From an uncultured bacterium (GTDB lineage: Bacteria > Planctomycetota > Phycisphaerae > Phycisphaerales > UBA1924): a stretch of 48,341 nucleotides of DNA. The first letter of the stretch is position 1. The number at the start of each line of letters is the position of its first letter. Shown piece after piece: positions 9,052-17,357 of the stretch. A program made the translations under genes and the position numbers. Below the pieces are notes generated by a model that made no database searches, was not told the DNA's origin, and saw nothing but the letters and a program-made list of their open reading frames with translations. The stretch spans positions 1 to 48,341 of the forward strand of contig CAILKP010000019.1 of NCBI GenBank assembly GCA_903834785.1. Reading direction: 5' to 3'.

Positions 9052-9411
9052 AAAAAGAGAGGCAACGCTGCTCTGACGCGTCAGTCTCCAAAGGCAGGAA
9101 TGTTCGGCTGATTTTGGTGCCTTGGCATCGATATCGGCTTGCGCGCTGGCGGCGGTCAGGCGGCGGAGCATCTCGCGGCGAGCTGCCTCACCCGGTGGGA
9201 CGTGCTCATCTGCCGCGGCTTGCGACGGCGCGTGCGTCGAGAACTCACTGTCAACCACGGCCCGCGGCGTCTGCGCGAGTGAACCGCTGCCCGCTCGCTG
9301 TTTGCGGAACCGGAACTGTCCCCAGCGGGTGCGCCACCAGAAGAAGATCGACAGATGCACGCACAGGGCGGCGGTGATGGTGACCGCGATGGCGATGCTC
9401 TGCCCGCTCAC
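8992..9411 (-). CDS. Small protein with N-terminal membrane helix
   Basis: A 139-residue hypothetical protein. Residues 5-27 (IAIAVTITAALCVHLSIFFW) form one membrane segment followed by a basic stretch (RTRWGQFRFRKQR), giving a likely N-out/C-in single-pass topology; the rest is polar. Its GTG start overlaps the stop of the glycosyltransferase gene as GTGA, which is strong evidence that it is a translated member of that operon. The 3' 60 bases run antisense into the TPR gene, which is unusual, and the extreme C-terminus may not be conserved. No family recognised. Confidence 0.6.
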   Translation of the reverse strand: MSGQSIAIAVTITAALCVHLSIFFWWRTRWGQFRFRKQRAGSGSLAQTPRAVVDSEFSTHAPSQAAADEHVPPGEAARREMLRRLTAASAQADIDAKAPKSAEHSCLWRLTRQSSVASLFLAVPAQQVLNLGLGTLELQ

Positions 9412-10721
9412 CGGGTTGCACCCGCGCTGACGACGGGACGTTCCATCGCCGGGACCGGCCGCGTGGCCACTGCGCTGTCGGCCAATGCGGCTTCCAGGGC
9501 ATCGGCCAGTGTGCGGGGGCAGAGGCCGCGGACATCGGCCGTGGCGCGGGCGGTGACGCCGGCGCTGATGCGCCAGGAGGGATCCGCGGCGGTGGTCAGG
9601 GCGCGGTGCCAGGCGGCGACTTCACCTGAGGGGACGATGATGCCCGCAGCACGTTCCTGAACTTGTCCGACCAGTTCGGCCTCGGGCGTGCCCTGGCGGC
9701 AGAGGATGGGGCGGGAGCGGCGGAGCAAGTCTGCCGCGGCGCGGTGGGCGGAGCCGGCAAAGAACGGCTGCGGGTGGGGCGGGCTTGCCAGAATGCCAAG
9801 GTCGCACGCCAGCAGCAGCGACTCAAACCTGCGGCTCGGTGCGGCAACAACCACGCGGTCGGCGGCACCGGTCATTTCCGCGGCTTGCCGCACCGCGTAG
9901 GGATCGGGGCAGACCACCAGCAGCGTCACCGGGCCGACGGGGGCACGCAGCTTGGCGGCAGCCTCGAACACCGGCAGCACGTGGCTGCTGATGCGGTCGA
10001 TCCGCGGCAGCAGCGCGACGGTGTCGGACTGGCCGATGCCCAGCATCTCGCGCGTGATGCGCCGGAGCATGGTGGAGGTCTGGCCCATCGGTCGCTCGCT
10101 GGCACCGCAGGGGCAGGTCGTCAGCACGCGCGGACGGCGGCGGGATGGATCCCACGCGCTGCTGGCGGTGCGCACGAAATCCTCGGCCTGCCGTGCGGCG
10201 GCGGGGCTGTGCACCATGATGGAGTGTGTGCGAGCCAGCCGGTCGGCGTGCGTGCGGGCCAGACGCTCGACCAGCGTGCGGGCCAGCAGCGAGGGGATCG
10301 AGCGTGTATCGGCGTAGACCGCATCGGAGCAGAGCATCCGCGGCATTCCGGAGCGGCGGACGAAGCGACTGGTCGCGCTGGTCAGGCGAGTTGCCGCCGC
10401 CGGGCCGACGGGCATCCACACACCGCCGGTGGCCAGCCAGGTCAGTGAGAGCACGGCATCGTGGCGCGGTGCCAGCACGGTGTCGGCCCGCTCCAGCCAG
10501 GCACGCAGTCGGGCGGGTTTGCTCCACTTGCGGTAGCAGAAGCTGGACTTCTGGTGCAGGACGATGCCCAGCTCGGTGATCGCCGCCGGTTCCTCGGCCG
10601 AGTCGCACGCGAGCGTGACGAGGTGGCCGCGGCTGACGAGCTCGCGCAGGATCTCCGTGGCCAGGCCTGCCTGGGGCCATGGGTCGGCGACGATGCGATC
10701 GGCAAGGACGAGAATCCGCAC
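9408..10721 (-). CDS. GT-B-type glycosyltransferase-like protein
   Basis: A 437-residue protein that begins VRILVLADRI followed by a glycine-containing turn and LATEILRELVSRGHLVTL, the usual opening of GT-B (family 4-like) transferases. The C-terminal half has a second Rossmann-like part with VTLLVVCPD, DLGILASPP and a segment (RAAADLLRRSRPILCRQGTPEAEL) that fits the nucleotide-sugar binding half. I chose GTG 10721, since the longer frame to 10820 would overlap acpS and adds unconserved residues. It is third in the caspase-acpS-transferase-membrane protein run. Donor and acceptor cannot be told from sequence; the classical EX7E motif is not obvious, so the family call is moderate. Confidence 0.75.
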   Translation of the reverse strand: MRILVLADRIVADPWPQAGLATEILRELVSRGHLVTLACDSAEEPAAITELGIVLHQKSSFCYRKWSKPARLRAWLERADTVLAPRHDAVLSLTWLATGGVWMPVGPAAATRLTSATSRFVRRSGMPRMLCSDAVYADTRSIPSLLARTLVERLARTHADRLARTHSIMVHSPAAARQAEDFVRTASSAWDPSRRRPRVLTTCPCGASERPMGQTSTMLRRITREMLGIGQSDTVALLPRIDRISSHVLPVFEAAAKLRAPVGPVTLLVVCPDPYAVRQAAEMTGAADRVVVAAPSRRFESLLLACDLGILASPPHPQPFFAGSAHRAAADLLRRSRPILCRQGTPEAELVGQVQERAAGIIVPSGEVAAWHRALTTAADPSWRISAGVTARATADVRGLCPRTLADALEAALADSAVATRPVPAMERPVVSAGATR

Positions 10722-10786
10722 GGAGGTGAGGGTACCCGTGCCGGGGTGGGTGGTGCGCTGCGGGACCTGTGCCGCTGCAGGGCGGC

Positions 10787-11284
10787 TCAGCCCTCGGCGA
10801 TGACCGAGGCCATGGCCCACTGGTCGGTATCGGTCAGCGAGATGTGCCAGCGGGTGATGCCCAGGCGGCGGGCGGTCTCTGCCGCACCGCCGGTGACGGC
10901 CAGGACGGGCTGACCGCTGGACAGACTCAGCACGGCGGCATCATGCCAGGTCATGCCCTGGACCAGGCCGGTGCCCAGGGCCTTGAAGGTGGCTTCCTTG
11001 GCGGCAAAGCGCGAGGCCAAGCGGCGGATGGAACGGTCGCTCAGGCCGGCGAGTGCCGCGGCGGCATCGGGCGAGTCGGCGGCATCGGTGCCGAGCAGCA
11101 GACTGGCGAGTTCTTCGCTGAGGCACGTGCGGAGTTCCTCGGGCGTGTAGGTTTTGAGCACGAAGCGGGCCGCGTGCTCGCGGACCATGCGGCCGATGCG
11201 GGTGACATCGATCAGATCGATGCCGTGGCCGCGGATGACGGCGGCGGTGCGGCTGCCGGGCGGGATGGAGTCTGGGGTGGTCAC
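10787..11284 (-). CDS. acpS: Holo-[acyl-carrier-protein] synthase
   Basis: Transfers the 4'-phosphopantetheine arm of CoA to the serine of acyl carrier protein, enabling fatty acid synthesis. The 165-residue chain has the two family motifs: GHGIDLIDVTRI near residues 19-30 (metal-ligand Asp about 23) and SRFAAKEATFKALGTG near 91-106 (metal-ligand Glu about 97). It is slightly longer than usual (about 120-130 residues), partly from a 16-residue N-terminal extension and an Ala/Asp-rich loop around residues 66-82. The start overlaps the caspase-like gene's stop as ATGA, so translation is probably coupled. Confidence 0.92.
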   Translation of the reverse strand: MTTPDSIPPGSRTAAVIRGHGIDLIDVTRIGRMVREHAARFVLKTYTPEELRTCLSEELASLLLGTDAADSPDAAAALAGLSDRSIRRLASRFAAKEATFKALGTGLVQGMTWHDAAVLSLSSGQPVLAVTGGAAETARRLGITRWHISLTDTDQWAMASVIAEG

Positions 11285-12792
11285 TTGGCGGCCTTCTTGA
11301 CTGAGACGCTGCCGCTCTTGCCGGATTCCATCTTGATGGTCAGCTCCGAGCCTTCCTCGGGCACATCGGCCCAGGTGAGCAGCTGAGACTTGTCGTTGAT
11401 GGTGGTGGCCAGCACGCTGGATGGGCAGCCGATGCGGGCGAAGAGCGTGGGCATGTCAAGGCCGCTGAGCAGGCCGTCGAGGTCGCTGGGTTTGCGGCCG
11501 GTGAGGAGCTTGGCGACGGCCTGGCGTGATGCCGCGGCATCGAAGTCGGCTTCGCAGGCCTTCTTGTACATGACCATGACGTTGCTGACGACGCGTTTGT
11601 CCATGAAGATATAGGTGATGTCGCCTTCCTTGGGCTGGTCGGTGAACATGAGGATGTCCTTGCCGTCCTTGTCGAAGGTGATGGGCGTGGCGGGCTGGCC
11701 GAGCTGACCGACGAGTTCATCAACGCCCATGCCGATGGTGATTTTGCCGGCGATCGCGGCGGAGATGATCATGTCGTTGCGGGGGCCGCGGGCAACTGGG
11801 CCCTCAACGGCGACGGGCTGGAGGTTGGGCTGCGGGGCGAGCTGGAGCTGATCCCACAGCGAGCAGGTGGCCAGCACGGGGTTGAGGGCGCGCGGGTCGA
11901 CCACCGTGCGGGTGGGGTTCTGACGGTGGCCGGGGCGGATGCGAGAGGCCAGTGTCGGCACGTCCTCATCGAGGTAGTAGAGCAGCTCATCGAGCTCGAT
12001 CTTGCCGTCCTTGACGCGGTCGGCGCGGCACTCGGCGAGGCCCTCGATGAGCACCTTGGTAAAGACGCTCATGTCACCATCGATGGACAGTGAGGATTCA
12101 TCGGGCCGGCAGGAGAGCACGGTGTGGATGTCACGGAACTCGCTGGTCTCGGTCGGGAAGCCCTTCTGGTCGCGGCAGGCATCTAGGAGGATCAGGCGGA
12201 CCAGGGCCTTGCTGCCGGCCAGGGCCTTCTTGATCTCCTTGAGCTTGATGAAGTTGTCCTTCAGGGCGATGCTGGGATCACCGTTGATCACGCCGCCGTG
12301 GCTCGAGGCGTAGATGAGGATCTGGTCATCGGCCGTGGCATCGCGGCAGACGCGGTTGACCGCGCCGAGCACATTGAGGTAGGTGGGGGCGGTGGCCTCC
12401 TCGCTGAGCAGCGTGACGGTGTAGCCGCTGCCGCGGAGGCGGCCGGCCAGTTCACGCGAGTCCTTGAGGCACTCGATCAGCGGCGTGAGGTCGTAGCCCT
12501 TGATCTTGGCTTCGCCGACACCGATCAGGACGGCGAAGCGGCGGCCGAGGGCGACGACCTTCTTGTCCTTGCCGGTGCCCACGGTCAGGCGGCGCGAGGC
12601 ATCATCCGGAGCGGGGGCGGGCGGCTCCGGGCTCAGGCGAAGGGAGTCGAGGATGGGCGTTTTGCTTGGGGCGGGGGTGGCAACTGGAGCGGTGCCGGGC
12701 TGCTGGGCGGCGGCGGGGAGGGCTGCGGAGAGCAGGGAGGCCGCCGCGATGAGGGTGGCCAGCATGGTTTGAAGCGGAGCGAGCATGCGCAT
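11281..12792 (-). CDS. Secreted caspase-like (peptidase C14) protein
   Basis: A 503-residue protein with an N-terminal signal peptide (about residues 1-29, ending PAAAQ) and a proline-rich linker. A caspase/metacaspase p20-like domain spans about 84-290: RRFAVLIGVGEAKIKGYDLTPL, then the catalytic His in YASSHGG (about His165) and the catalytic Cys in LLDACRDQKG (about Cys206). The C-terminal part (about 340-500) has two units resembling BamE/SmpA-type modules (IGMGVDELVGQLGQP); this is inference. Export argues against a cytoplasmic suicide role and for an envelope or periplasmic protease. First gene of the run with acpS and the transferase. Confidence 0.85.
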   Translation of the reverse strand: MRMLAPLQTMLATLIAAASLLSAALPAAAQQPGTAPVATPAPSKTPILDSLRLSPEPPAPAPDDASRRLTVGTGKDKKVVALGRRFAVLIGVGEAKIKGYDLTPLIECLKDSRELAGRLRGSGYTVTLLSEEATAPTYLNVLGAVNRVCRDATADDQILIYASSHGGVINGDPSIALKDNFIKLKEIKKALAGSKALVRLILLDACRDQKGFPTETSEFRDIHTVLSCRPDESSLSIDGDMSVFTKVLIEGLAECRADRVKDGKIELDELLYYLDEDVPTLASRIRPGHRQNPTRTVVDPRALNPVLATCSLWDQLQLAPQPNLQPVAVEGPVARGPRNDMIISAAIAGKITIGMGVDELVGQLGQPATPITFDKDGKDILMFTDQPKEGDITYIFMDKRVVSNVMVMYKKACEADFDAAASRQAVAKLLTGRKPSDLDGLLSGLDMPTLFARIGCPSSVLATTINDKSQLLTWADVPEEGSELTIKMESGKSGSVSVKKAAK

Positions 12793-13151
12793 CGGTCAGG
12801 GTACGAACGCCGGCGCCGTCAGGCGACCGTTCGGGACGGCGGCCATTCCAGGCCCAGCAGGCGGGTGGTGAAAGCGGACGTGGGGTTCTGCAAAGTTGTA
12901 AAGGTCGGGTCAAGGACGTGCAAGAAGTTGATGAGGTCGACTTACGACGCTGGGTTTGTGGATCGTTGGTGGAATGATCAGACCGAGGAAACTCGCACCG
13001 CGGCCTGACAGGGGGACGGCCGCGGTGCGATGAGAGAGGGTGCGTTGCGAGACGGTGTAATGAGAGAGGGGCCGTTTCGCCGGTCGGCCGGTACCGGTCA
13101 GCCAGTGGTCAGCAGTCCTGTTCTGACGCCCTTTGCCCCAGGAAACGCATC
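12793..13151. other. Divergent intergenic region, 359 bases
   Basis: Lies between the divergent caspase-like and LpxH-like genes. It contains a 12-bp-stem hairpin (12994-13029) and the 11-base direct repeat ATGAGAGAGGG at 13030-13040 and 13060-13070, 30 bases apart. No ORF in it has protein-like features and no RNA family was recognised. Promoters for both neighbours should lie here. Confidence 0.4.
12994..13029. repeat. 12-bp inverted repeat (hairpin)
   Basis: CGCACCGCGGCC (12994-13005) and its exact complement GGCCGCGGTGCG (13018-13029) flank a 12-base loop. Neither side has a proper T tract, though the minus strand continues AGTTTCC. It could be a terminator, an operator or a leader structure of one of the divergent genes. 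Confidence 0.5.
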
Positions 13152-14066
13152 ATGCGCACCAGCTTCCGGACCGTGTTCATCAGCGATACGCACCTTGGCT
13201 TCCGCGGCGTGCGGGCTGAGGAACTTTCTGCGTTCCTCAAGCACATCGAGTGCGAGCGGCTGTACCTGGTTGGTGACATCCTGGACTTCTGGGCCATCAA
13301 GCAGCGCTGGCACTGGCCGGCCACTCACAACCAGGTGGTGCGGCGGATCCTCAAGCAGGCCAAGCGCGGCACGCAGGTGATCTACATCCCCGGCAACCAC
13401 GATGACTCGCTGCGGCAGTATGTCGGGCTGGATCTTGGCGGCGTGCGGATCGCCCATCAGGCGGCGCACCGTACGGCCGATGGCCGTGTGCTGCTGATCA
13501 CGCACGGTGATGAGTACGACCTGGTGGTGCAGCACAGCCGCCTGCTGAGCGTGCTGGGCACCAAGGCTTACGACCAACTGATTGCGCTCAACCGCGTCGT
13601 CAACACCGTCCGCGGCGTGTTCGGCTTCGGACCGTGGAGCTTTGCCACGGCCATCAAGATGAAGGTCAAAGGTGCGTGCAAGTACATGAGCGACTTTGAG
13701 ACCTCGCTGCTGGCCGAGGCCAAGCGCCGCGGCATGGATGGTGTGGTGTGCGGGCACGTGCACCAGCCGCTGCTGCGTGAGGCGAGCGTGAACGACAAGG
13801 GCGAGACCACGCCGCTGTACGCCAACTGCGGCGACTGGATTGAGCGGGCCACCGCGCTGGTGGAGCACGCCGATGGCCGGCTGGAGGTGATCAACGTGCT
13901 GGACTTCCTGGCCGAGCGAGGGATCGAGGTCAAGGCCGCCAGCAGCGAAGAAGTGCCGCTGGAGCCGCCGGTGGACTTCGCCGGTGAGTTCCTGGCACCG
14001 TTTGCCGCCAAGGGCGACGCGGCGGAGAAGACGCAGGGCGGGCAGGTTGTCACGGAGAAGCAGTGA
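13152..14066 (+). CDS. LpxH-like metallophosphoesterase
   Basis: A 304-residue calcineurin-like phosphoesterase resembling UDP-2,3-diacylglucosamine pyrophosphatase. All metal-binding motifs are visible: SDTHLG (Asp12, His14), GDILDFW (Asp42), GNHDD (Asn82, His83), THGDE (His118) and GHVHQP (His202, His204). The W-rich stretch after GDILDFW (KQRWHWP) is typical of the LpxH/YbbF group. An AGGAAA box 7 bases before ATG supports the start. It overlaps the following glycosyltransferase by one base (TGATG), so the two are likely co-translated and may act in lipid or envelope synthesis. Substrate is inferred: a lipid A step is possible, but other UDP-sugar lipids cannot be excluded. Confidence 0.87.
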   Translation: MRTSFRTVFISDTHLGFRGVRAEELSAFLKHIECERLYLVGDILDFWAIKQRWHWPATHNQVVRRILKQAKRGTQVIYIPGNHDDSLRQYVGLDLGGVRIAHQAAHRTADGRVLLITHGDEYDLVVQHSRLLSVLGTKAYDQLIALNRVVNTVRGVFGFGPWSFATAIKMKVKGACKYMSDFETSLLAEAKRRGMDGVVCGHVHQPLLREASVNDKGETTPLYANCGDWIERATALVEHADGRLEVINVLDFLAERGIEVKAASSEEVPLEPPVDFAGEFLAPFAAKGDAAEKTQGGQVVTEKQ

Positions 14067-15382
14067 TGCAGGCAACTGATGCGGAGCGGACGGAACTGAA
14101 GCCGGCGGGCACGAAGCTGCCGGTGCGGATTGTCATCTGCACGGCCGATGTGGGCTGCGGGCACACGCGGGCGGCGCTGGCGCTGCGGACTGCCCTGCAG
14201 ACCGCGGCCCCGCAGGCCGAGGTGACGCTGATCGAGGCGCTGGATGCCGCGCCGGGGTGGTTCAACACGGTGTACCGCGACGGGTACCTGAGGCTGATTC
14301 ACCACGCGCCGCGGATTGCCGGCTGGATGTACGACGCGACGGATGGCAAGGCCAGCACCGGCGGCGGGCTGGCCCCCGCGCTGGAGCGGCGGGCGATGCG
14401 GAACCTGGTGAGCCACCCGGCGGTGCGCGGGGCGGATGTGGTGGTGTGCACGCACTTTCTGTGTGCCCGGGTGCTGGCCAAGTGCCGCATGGCCGGCACG
14501 CTGACGGCCCCGCTGGTGGTGGCGGTGACGGACCAGCACCCGCACGCGGTGTGGCTGAACAAGGGGGCGGACCGGCTGCTGGTGGCCTCACCGGCAGCGC
14601 AGGCGGTGGCGATTGCGGCGGGCATCCTGCCGCTGCGGGTGGTGCCGACGGGGATCCCGATTGACTCACGCTTTGCCGCGGCACCGGACCGCCAGACCGC
14701 GCGGCGAGAGCTGGGCCTGCCGGGGGACCGGCCGGTGGTCCTGTTCAGTGGCGGCGGGCTGGGGCTGGGCGGTATTGAGCCGGCGGTGCAGGCGCTGATG
14801 GCCAGCGGCCGGCGCGTGCACGCGGTGGCGGTGACGGCCCGCAACGCGGAGCTGCGCGGACGGCTGCAGCGGTTGGTGCGTGCCGCCGACCCGCAGCGGA
14901 CGGAAGATGGCCCTTCGTGCGAGGTGCTGGGGTTTACCAACCGCATGCCGGAGTACCTGGCGGCGGCGGACCTGCTGGTGGGCAAGCCGGGCGGGCTGAC
15001 GACGGCGGAAGCCGCGGCGGCGGGCGTGCCGATGGTGCTGGTGCGGCCGATCCCCGGTCAGGAAGAACGCAATGCCGCACTGCTGGCGGCCCAGGGCGGC
15101 AGCGTGCTGGAGCGTGACCCGGCGCGGGCGGGTCAGCTTGCGGCGGAGCTGGTGACCGATGCGGCGAAACTGCAGGCGATGCGGATGTGCGTGCGTGGGA
15201 TGGGGCGTGCGGACTCTGCCGCGGTGGCGGCCGCTGCGGTGCTAAGCATGCTGCCACCGGCCAAGGAGGAGCAGGCGCGGGGCAAGGGCGGGAGCGGGGG
15301 TGCTGGGGGTAGTGGGGGCGTGCTGCCGCTGGAGCAGGACCCGCATGTGAAGGACTTGCCGTGTGTGTGCGGGGAGGGGTGA
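14066..15382 (+). CDS. MGDG-synthase-like glycosyltransferase
   Basis: A 438-residue GT-B enzyme of the monogalactosyldiacylglycerol synthase / processive diacylglycerol glucosyltransferase / MurG superfamily. The N-terminal part has IVICTADVGCGHTRAALAL, the family's G-x-GH acceptor loop, and the C-terminal part has the donor-site motif VGKPGGLTTAEAAAAGVPMV and the PIPGQEERN loop (E-rich) that contacts UDP-sugar. The last 40 residues are a Gly-rich low-complexity tail followed by a short Cys-containing end. It probably glycosylates diacylglycerol or a related lipid at the inner membrane. The start ATG at 14066 overlaps the phosphoesterase stop. Confidence 0.85.
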   Translation: MQATDAERTELKPAGTKLPVRIVICTADVGCGHTRAALALRTALQTAAPQAEVTLIEALDAAPGWFNTVYRDGYLRLIHHAPRIAGWMYDATDGKASTGGGLAPALERRAMRNLVSHPAVRGADVVVCTHFLCARVLAKCRMAGTLTAPLVVAVTDQHPHAVWLNKGADRLLVASPAAQAVAIAAGILPLRVVPTGIPIDSRFAAAPDRQTARRELGLPGDRPVVLFSGGGLGLGGIEPAVQALMASGRRVHAVAVTARNAELRGRLQRLVRAADPQRTEDGPSCEVLGFTNRMPEYLAAADLLVGKPGGLTTAEAAAAGVPMVLVRPIPGQEERNAALLAAQGGSVLERDPARAGQLAAELVTDAAKLQAMRMCVRGMGRADSAAVAAAAVLSMLPPAKEEQARGKGGSGGAGGSGGVLPLEQDPHVKDLPCVCGEG

Positions 15383-15409
15383 GGGGGCGGGGAGGGTCAG
15401 GGCGGCGGC

Positions 15410-16378
15410 TCACCCGCACGCAGATGCAAGCTCGATCTCACCGTACTTATCGCGGGAGATCCAGATGCAGCCCGCATCGCCGATGCCGAGGGTTAAGCCG
15501 GGGATGGACCCTGTGTCGTGCGCGGTGCCGTCGCGCGAGACCTTAACGAGCGAGCTGGGTACATCACACAGAGGCCAGCGGCCTCTGAAATACAACGAAC
15601 TCAGCGTTGCGATGAGGGTGAAGTTGGAGTCACTCCCGCAGGGTCCGCACTGGGGGAGATGGGCGAAGCTGCCGATGCTGGTGGCCTGCACGCTCGCGAA
15701 GTTGTAGGCCCCGTGCGTGGAGCCAGCGGCCGTGAAGGCGGCGTCTGCCTGCTCCTGATCGATGTACTGCACCGATCGATGAATGACACCCTGGTAGCAG
15801 AACGGAAGTTCCGTGGTCCAGCCGTTGTGAAACTGCAGCGGTTCTGCAAGCTTCAGCGATGACCACTCCAGGAAGCCGTCATCGTCGGGGAGAGATGTCC
15901 AGCCAGGCTGCCAACGACCAAAGATGAGGGCGACGTCACCTGGAAGTTCGAACGGCAGGATGTCCTTTGAGTCGGCAAAGCAGATCTGGCCGAGGAAGTG
16001 CATGGGGATGCCATCGCTGTCCGTGGGCCAGGGTTTGTCTGCCTCGCGCCAGGGAGTGCCGCCAAGCCGAGTAAGCCACGGCCTGTCCGTGTCGATACCC
16101 AGCGACCAGGTGAAGAAGTCAACCGGAACAGACGGGCCAAGCTCGCCGTGCCTCGCGGCTTCGCGTCGTGATTGTTCGAGGAGCGCGACGTCTTCCGGAC
16201 TTTGAACCCATGAGTTTCCTGTGCGAACGCCGTCCTTGCCGAGCGGAAACTGGGCCTCCCAGTACGCGAGGTCGAGCACCGGGTGGACGCGTTTGGGGTC
16301 GTGCCGCGTGCCGTGAGGTGTCTCGGGTGGTGGCGGAGTCTCGGCGGCGTTCGGGTTGGGGTTCGGCGGCTGTGGCAT
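15410..16378 (-). CDS. DUF1963 (YwqG-like) protein
   Basis: A 322-residue cytoplasmic protein. The stretch TRLGGTPWREADKPWPTDSDGIPMHFLGQICF matches the DUF1963/YwqG pattern of LGG-P-x..WP..-PL-FL-QI, and a later GDVALIFGRW fits the same fold; exact residues beyond this were not checked. The N-terminus is Pro/Asn-rich and probably disordered. It lies 48 bases downstream of the DUF6891-like gene on the same strand. DUF1963 proteins are often found near toxin or immunity genes in other bacteria, but no toxin is present here. It converges on the MGDG-synthase-like gene. Function unknown. Confidence 0.75.
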   Translation of the reverse strand: MPQPPNPNPNAAETPPPPETPHGTRHDPKRVHPVLDLAYWEAQFPLGKDGVRTGNSWVQSPEDVALLEQSRREAARHGELGPSVPVDFFTWSLGIDTDRPWLTRLGGTPWREADKPWPTDSDGIPMHFLGQICFADSKDILPFELPGDVALIFGRWQPGWTSLPDDDGFLEWSSLKLAEPLQFHNGWTTELPFCYQGVIHRSVQYIDQEQADAAFTAAGSTHGAYNFASVQATSIGSFAHLPQCGPCGSDSNFTLIATLSSLYFRGRWPLCDVPSSLVKVSRDGTAHDTGSIPGLTLGIGDAGCIWISRDKYGEIELASACG

Positions 16379-16426
16379 GGGGGTGTGTTGCGGTTGTGGA
16401 GATTCCGAAGCAGGTGCGGGAGCGGC

Positions 16427-17059
16427 TTACTCCTCCGAATCATCGCCCTCGAAGAAGCGGGCGGGGCGGGCGCGGCGTTTCCAGTCCAGGTTGATGCAGA
16501 TCTTTCGGTCGAGGCTTCCGTTCCAGTCGGTCTTGAGGCCGTGTGCGGTCAGGACGCGCACGACGGTGTGGCCGATCTCGACGGAGCGGGCTTCGTACAT
16601 CGCCTCGGCATCGTCGGCAATGGTCGAGCCGTAGCCAAGGCAGATTCCGTCACCCTCGACGGCCGACTCGGTGTTCTGTATGTGGTAGAAGGTGTAGCCG
16701 ATGATGGGCGTGCCGCGCCAGTGGCCATCGAGGCGTTCGAACTCGTCGGGCATGGCGGCACTGCCGCAGGTGCCGCAGCAGGTCCAGTGGTGCCGGGCCA
16801 TGATGCCCATGCTGTTGAGCTCATCAAAGGCCGCATCGAGGCGGTCGCAGTCGGTGGTGGCTGGCCATGACTGCTGCTCGGCCTGCCGCTGGCGCAGTGC
16901 GACGGGGAGTTCGGCGGTGGCGATGGCCCGGACGGTGTCGGCATCGGCCTCATCGAAGAACTCGCAGACGCGATCGAGCACTTCGTCGGGTGTATCGAAG
17001 CCCTCAGCAAGGCGGGAGCGAAAGGCGTCGGCGATTTGCTGCTTGAGTTCGGGTTCCAT
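16427..17059 (-). CDS. DUF6891-like protein
   Basis: A 210-residue cytoplasmic protein with no signal peptide. ATG 17059 is preceded by AGGAGG at 6-base spacing, one of the best ribosome binding sites in the window; upstream extension of the frame runs into the hairpin repeats and is not real. The chain contains TDCDRLDAAFDELNSMGI, then ARHHWTCCGTCGSAAM and GYTFYHIQNTESAVEGDGICLGYG, a pattern that I associate from memory with DUF6891. The Cys cluster (CCGTC) could bind metal. It forms a pair with the DUF1963 gene. Role unknown. Confidence 0.72.
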   Translation of the reverse strand: MEPELKQQIADAFRSRLAEGFDTPDEVLDRVCEFFDEADADTVRAIATAELPVALRQRQAEQQSWPATTDCDRLDAAFDELNSMGIMARHHWTCCGTCGSAAMPDEFERLDGHWRGTPIIGYTFYHIQNTESAVEGDGICLGYGSTIADDAEAMYEARSVEIGHTVVRVLTAHGLKTDWNGSLDRKICINLDWKRRARPARFFEGDDSEE

Positions 17060-17198
17060 CCAAATCCTCCTGAGAATGTTGGGAGGAGGGTTGGCGGGTG
17101 GCCGCTGGTGGTCAAGCGGCGGTGGGGGGGCGAGCCGCGGAACGAGAGCGCCAGTTGCCGCGGCGGCCGCGTCGGTCGAAGTGGACGGGTGTCGTGGC

Positions 17199-17289
17199 AC
17201 GGCGAAGCCGTCGCAGCTTCGTAGCGTCGGGTCGCCACGAAGTGGCACCCGACGTGAACACGAGATTCTTCGGCACCACGACGTGGTGC
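17199..17289 (-). repeat. Three-hairpin repeat unit, copy A
   Basis: Read on the minus strand this unit has three small hairpins in order: CACCAC/GTGGTG (17273-17289, 3-base loop), a 30-base hairpin CGTCGGGTGCCAC..GTGGCGACCCGACG with one bulge (17225-17254), and ACGGC/GCCGT (17199-17211). It is the inverted partner of copy B at 17329-17436, with 26 of 30 bases shared in the middle hairpin. Differences keep base pairing. No coding feature overlaps it except spurious frames. Resembles bacterial REP/BIME elements in form; no such family was recognised. Confidence 0.7.
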
Positions 17290-17321
17290 AGGCGGGAGTG
17301 TCCCCAGCCCCTCCTCTCGCC

Positions 17322-17357
17322 AAAAAGAAAACCTGCACCACTTCGTGGTGCAGGTTT
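17322..17357 (-). terminator. Rho-independent terminator of thiC
   Basis: A perfect 12-bp stem (AAACCTGCACCA at 17329-17340 with TGGTGCAGGTTT at 17346-17357) has a CTTCG loop and, on the minus strand, runs into TTCTTTTTGG. It lies 131 bases beyond the thiC stop. The same hairpin is the first element of repeat copy B, so the repeat appears to have supplied or captured the terminator. Confidence 0.85.
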
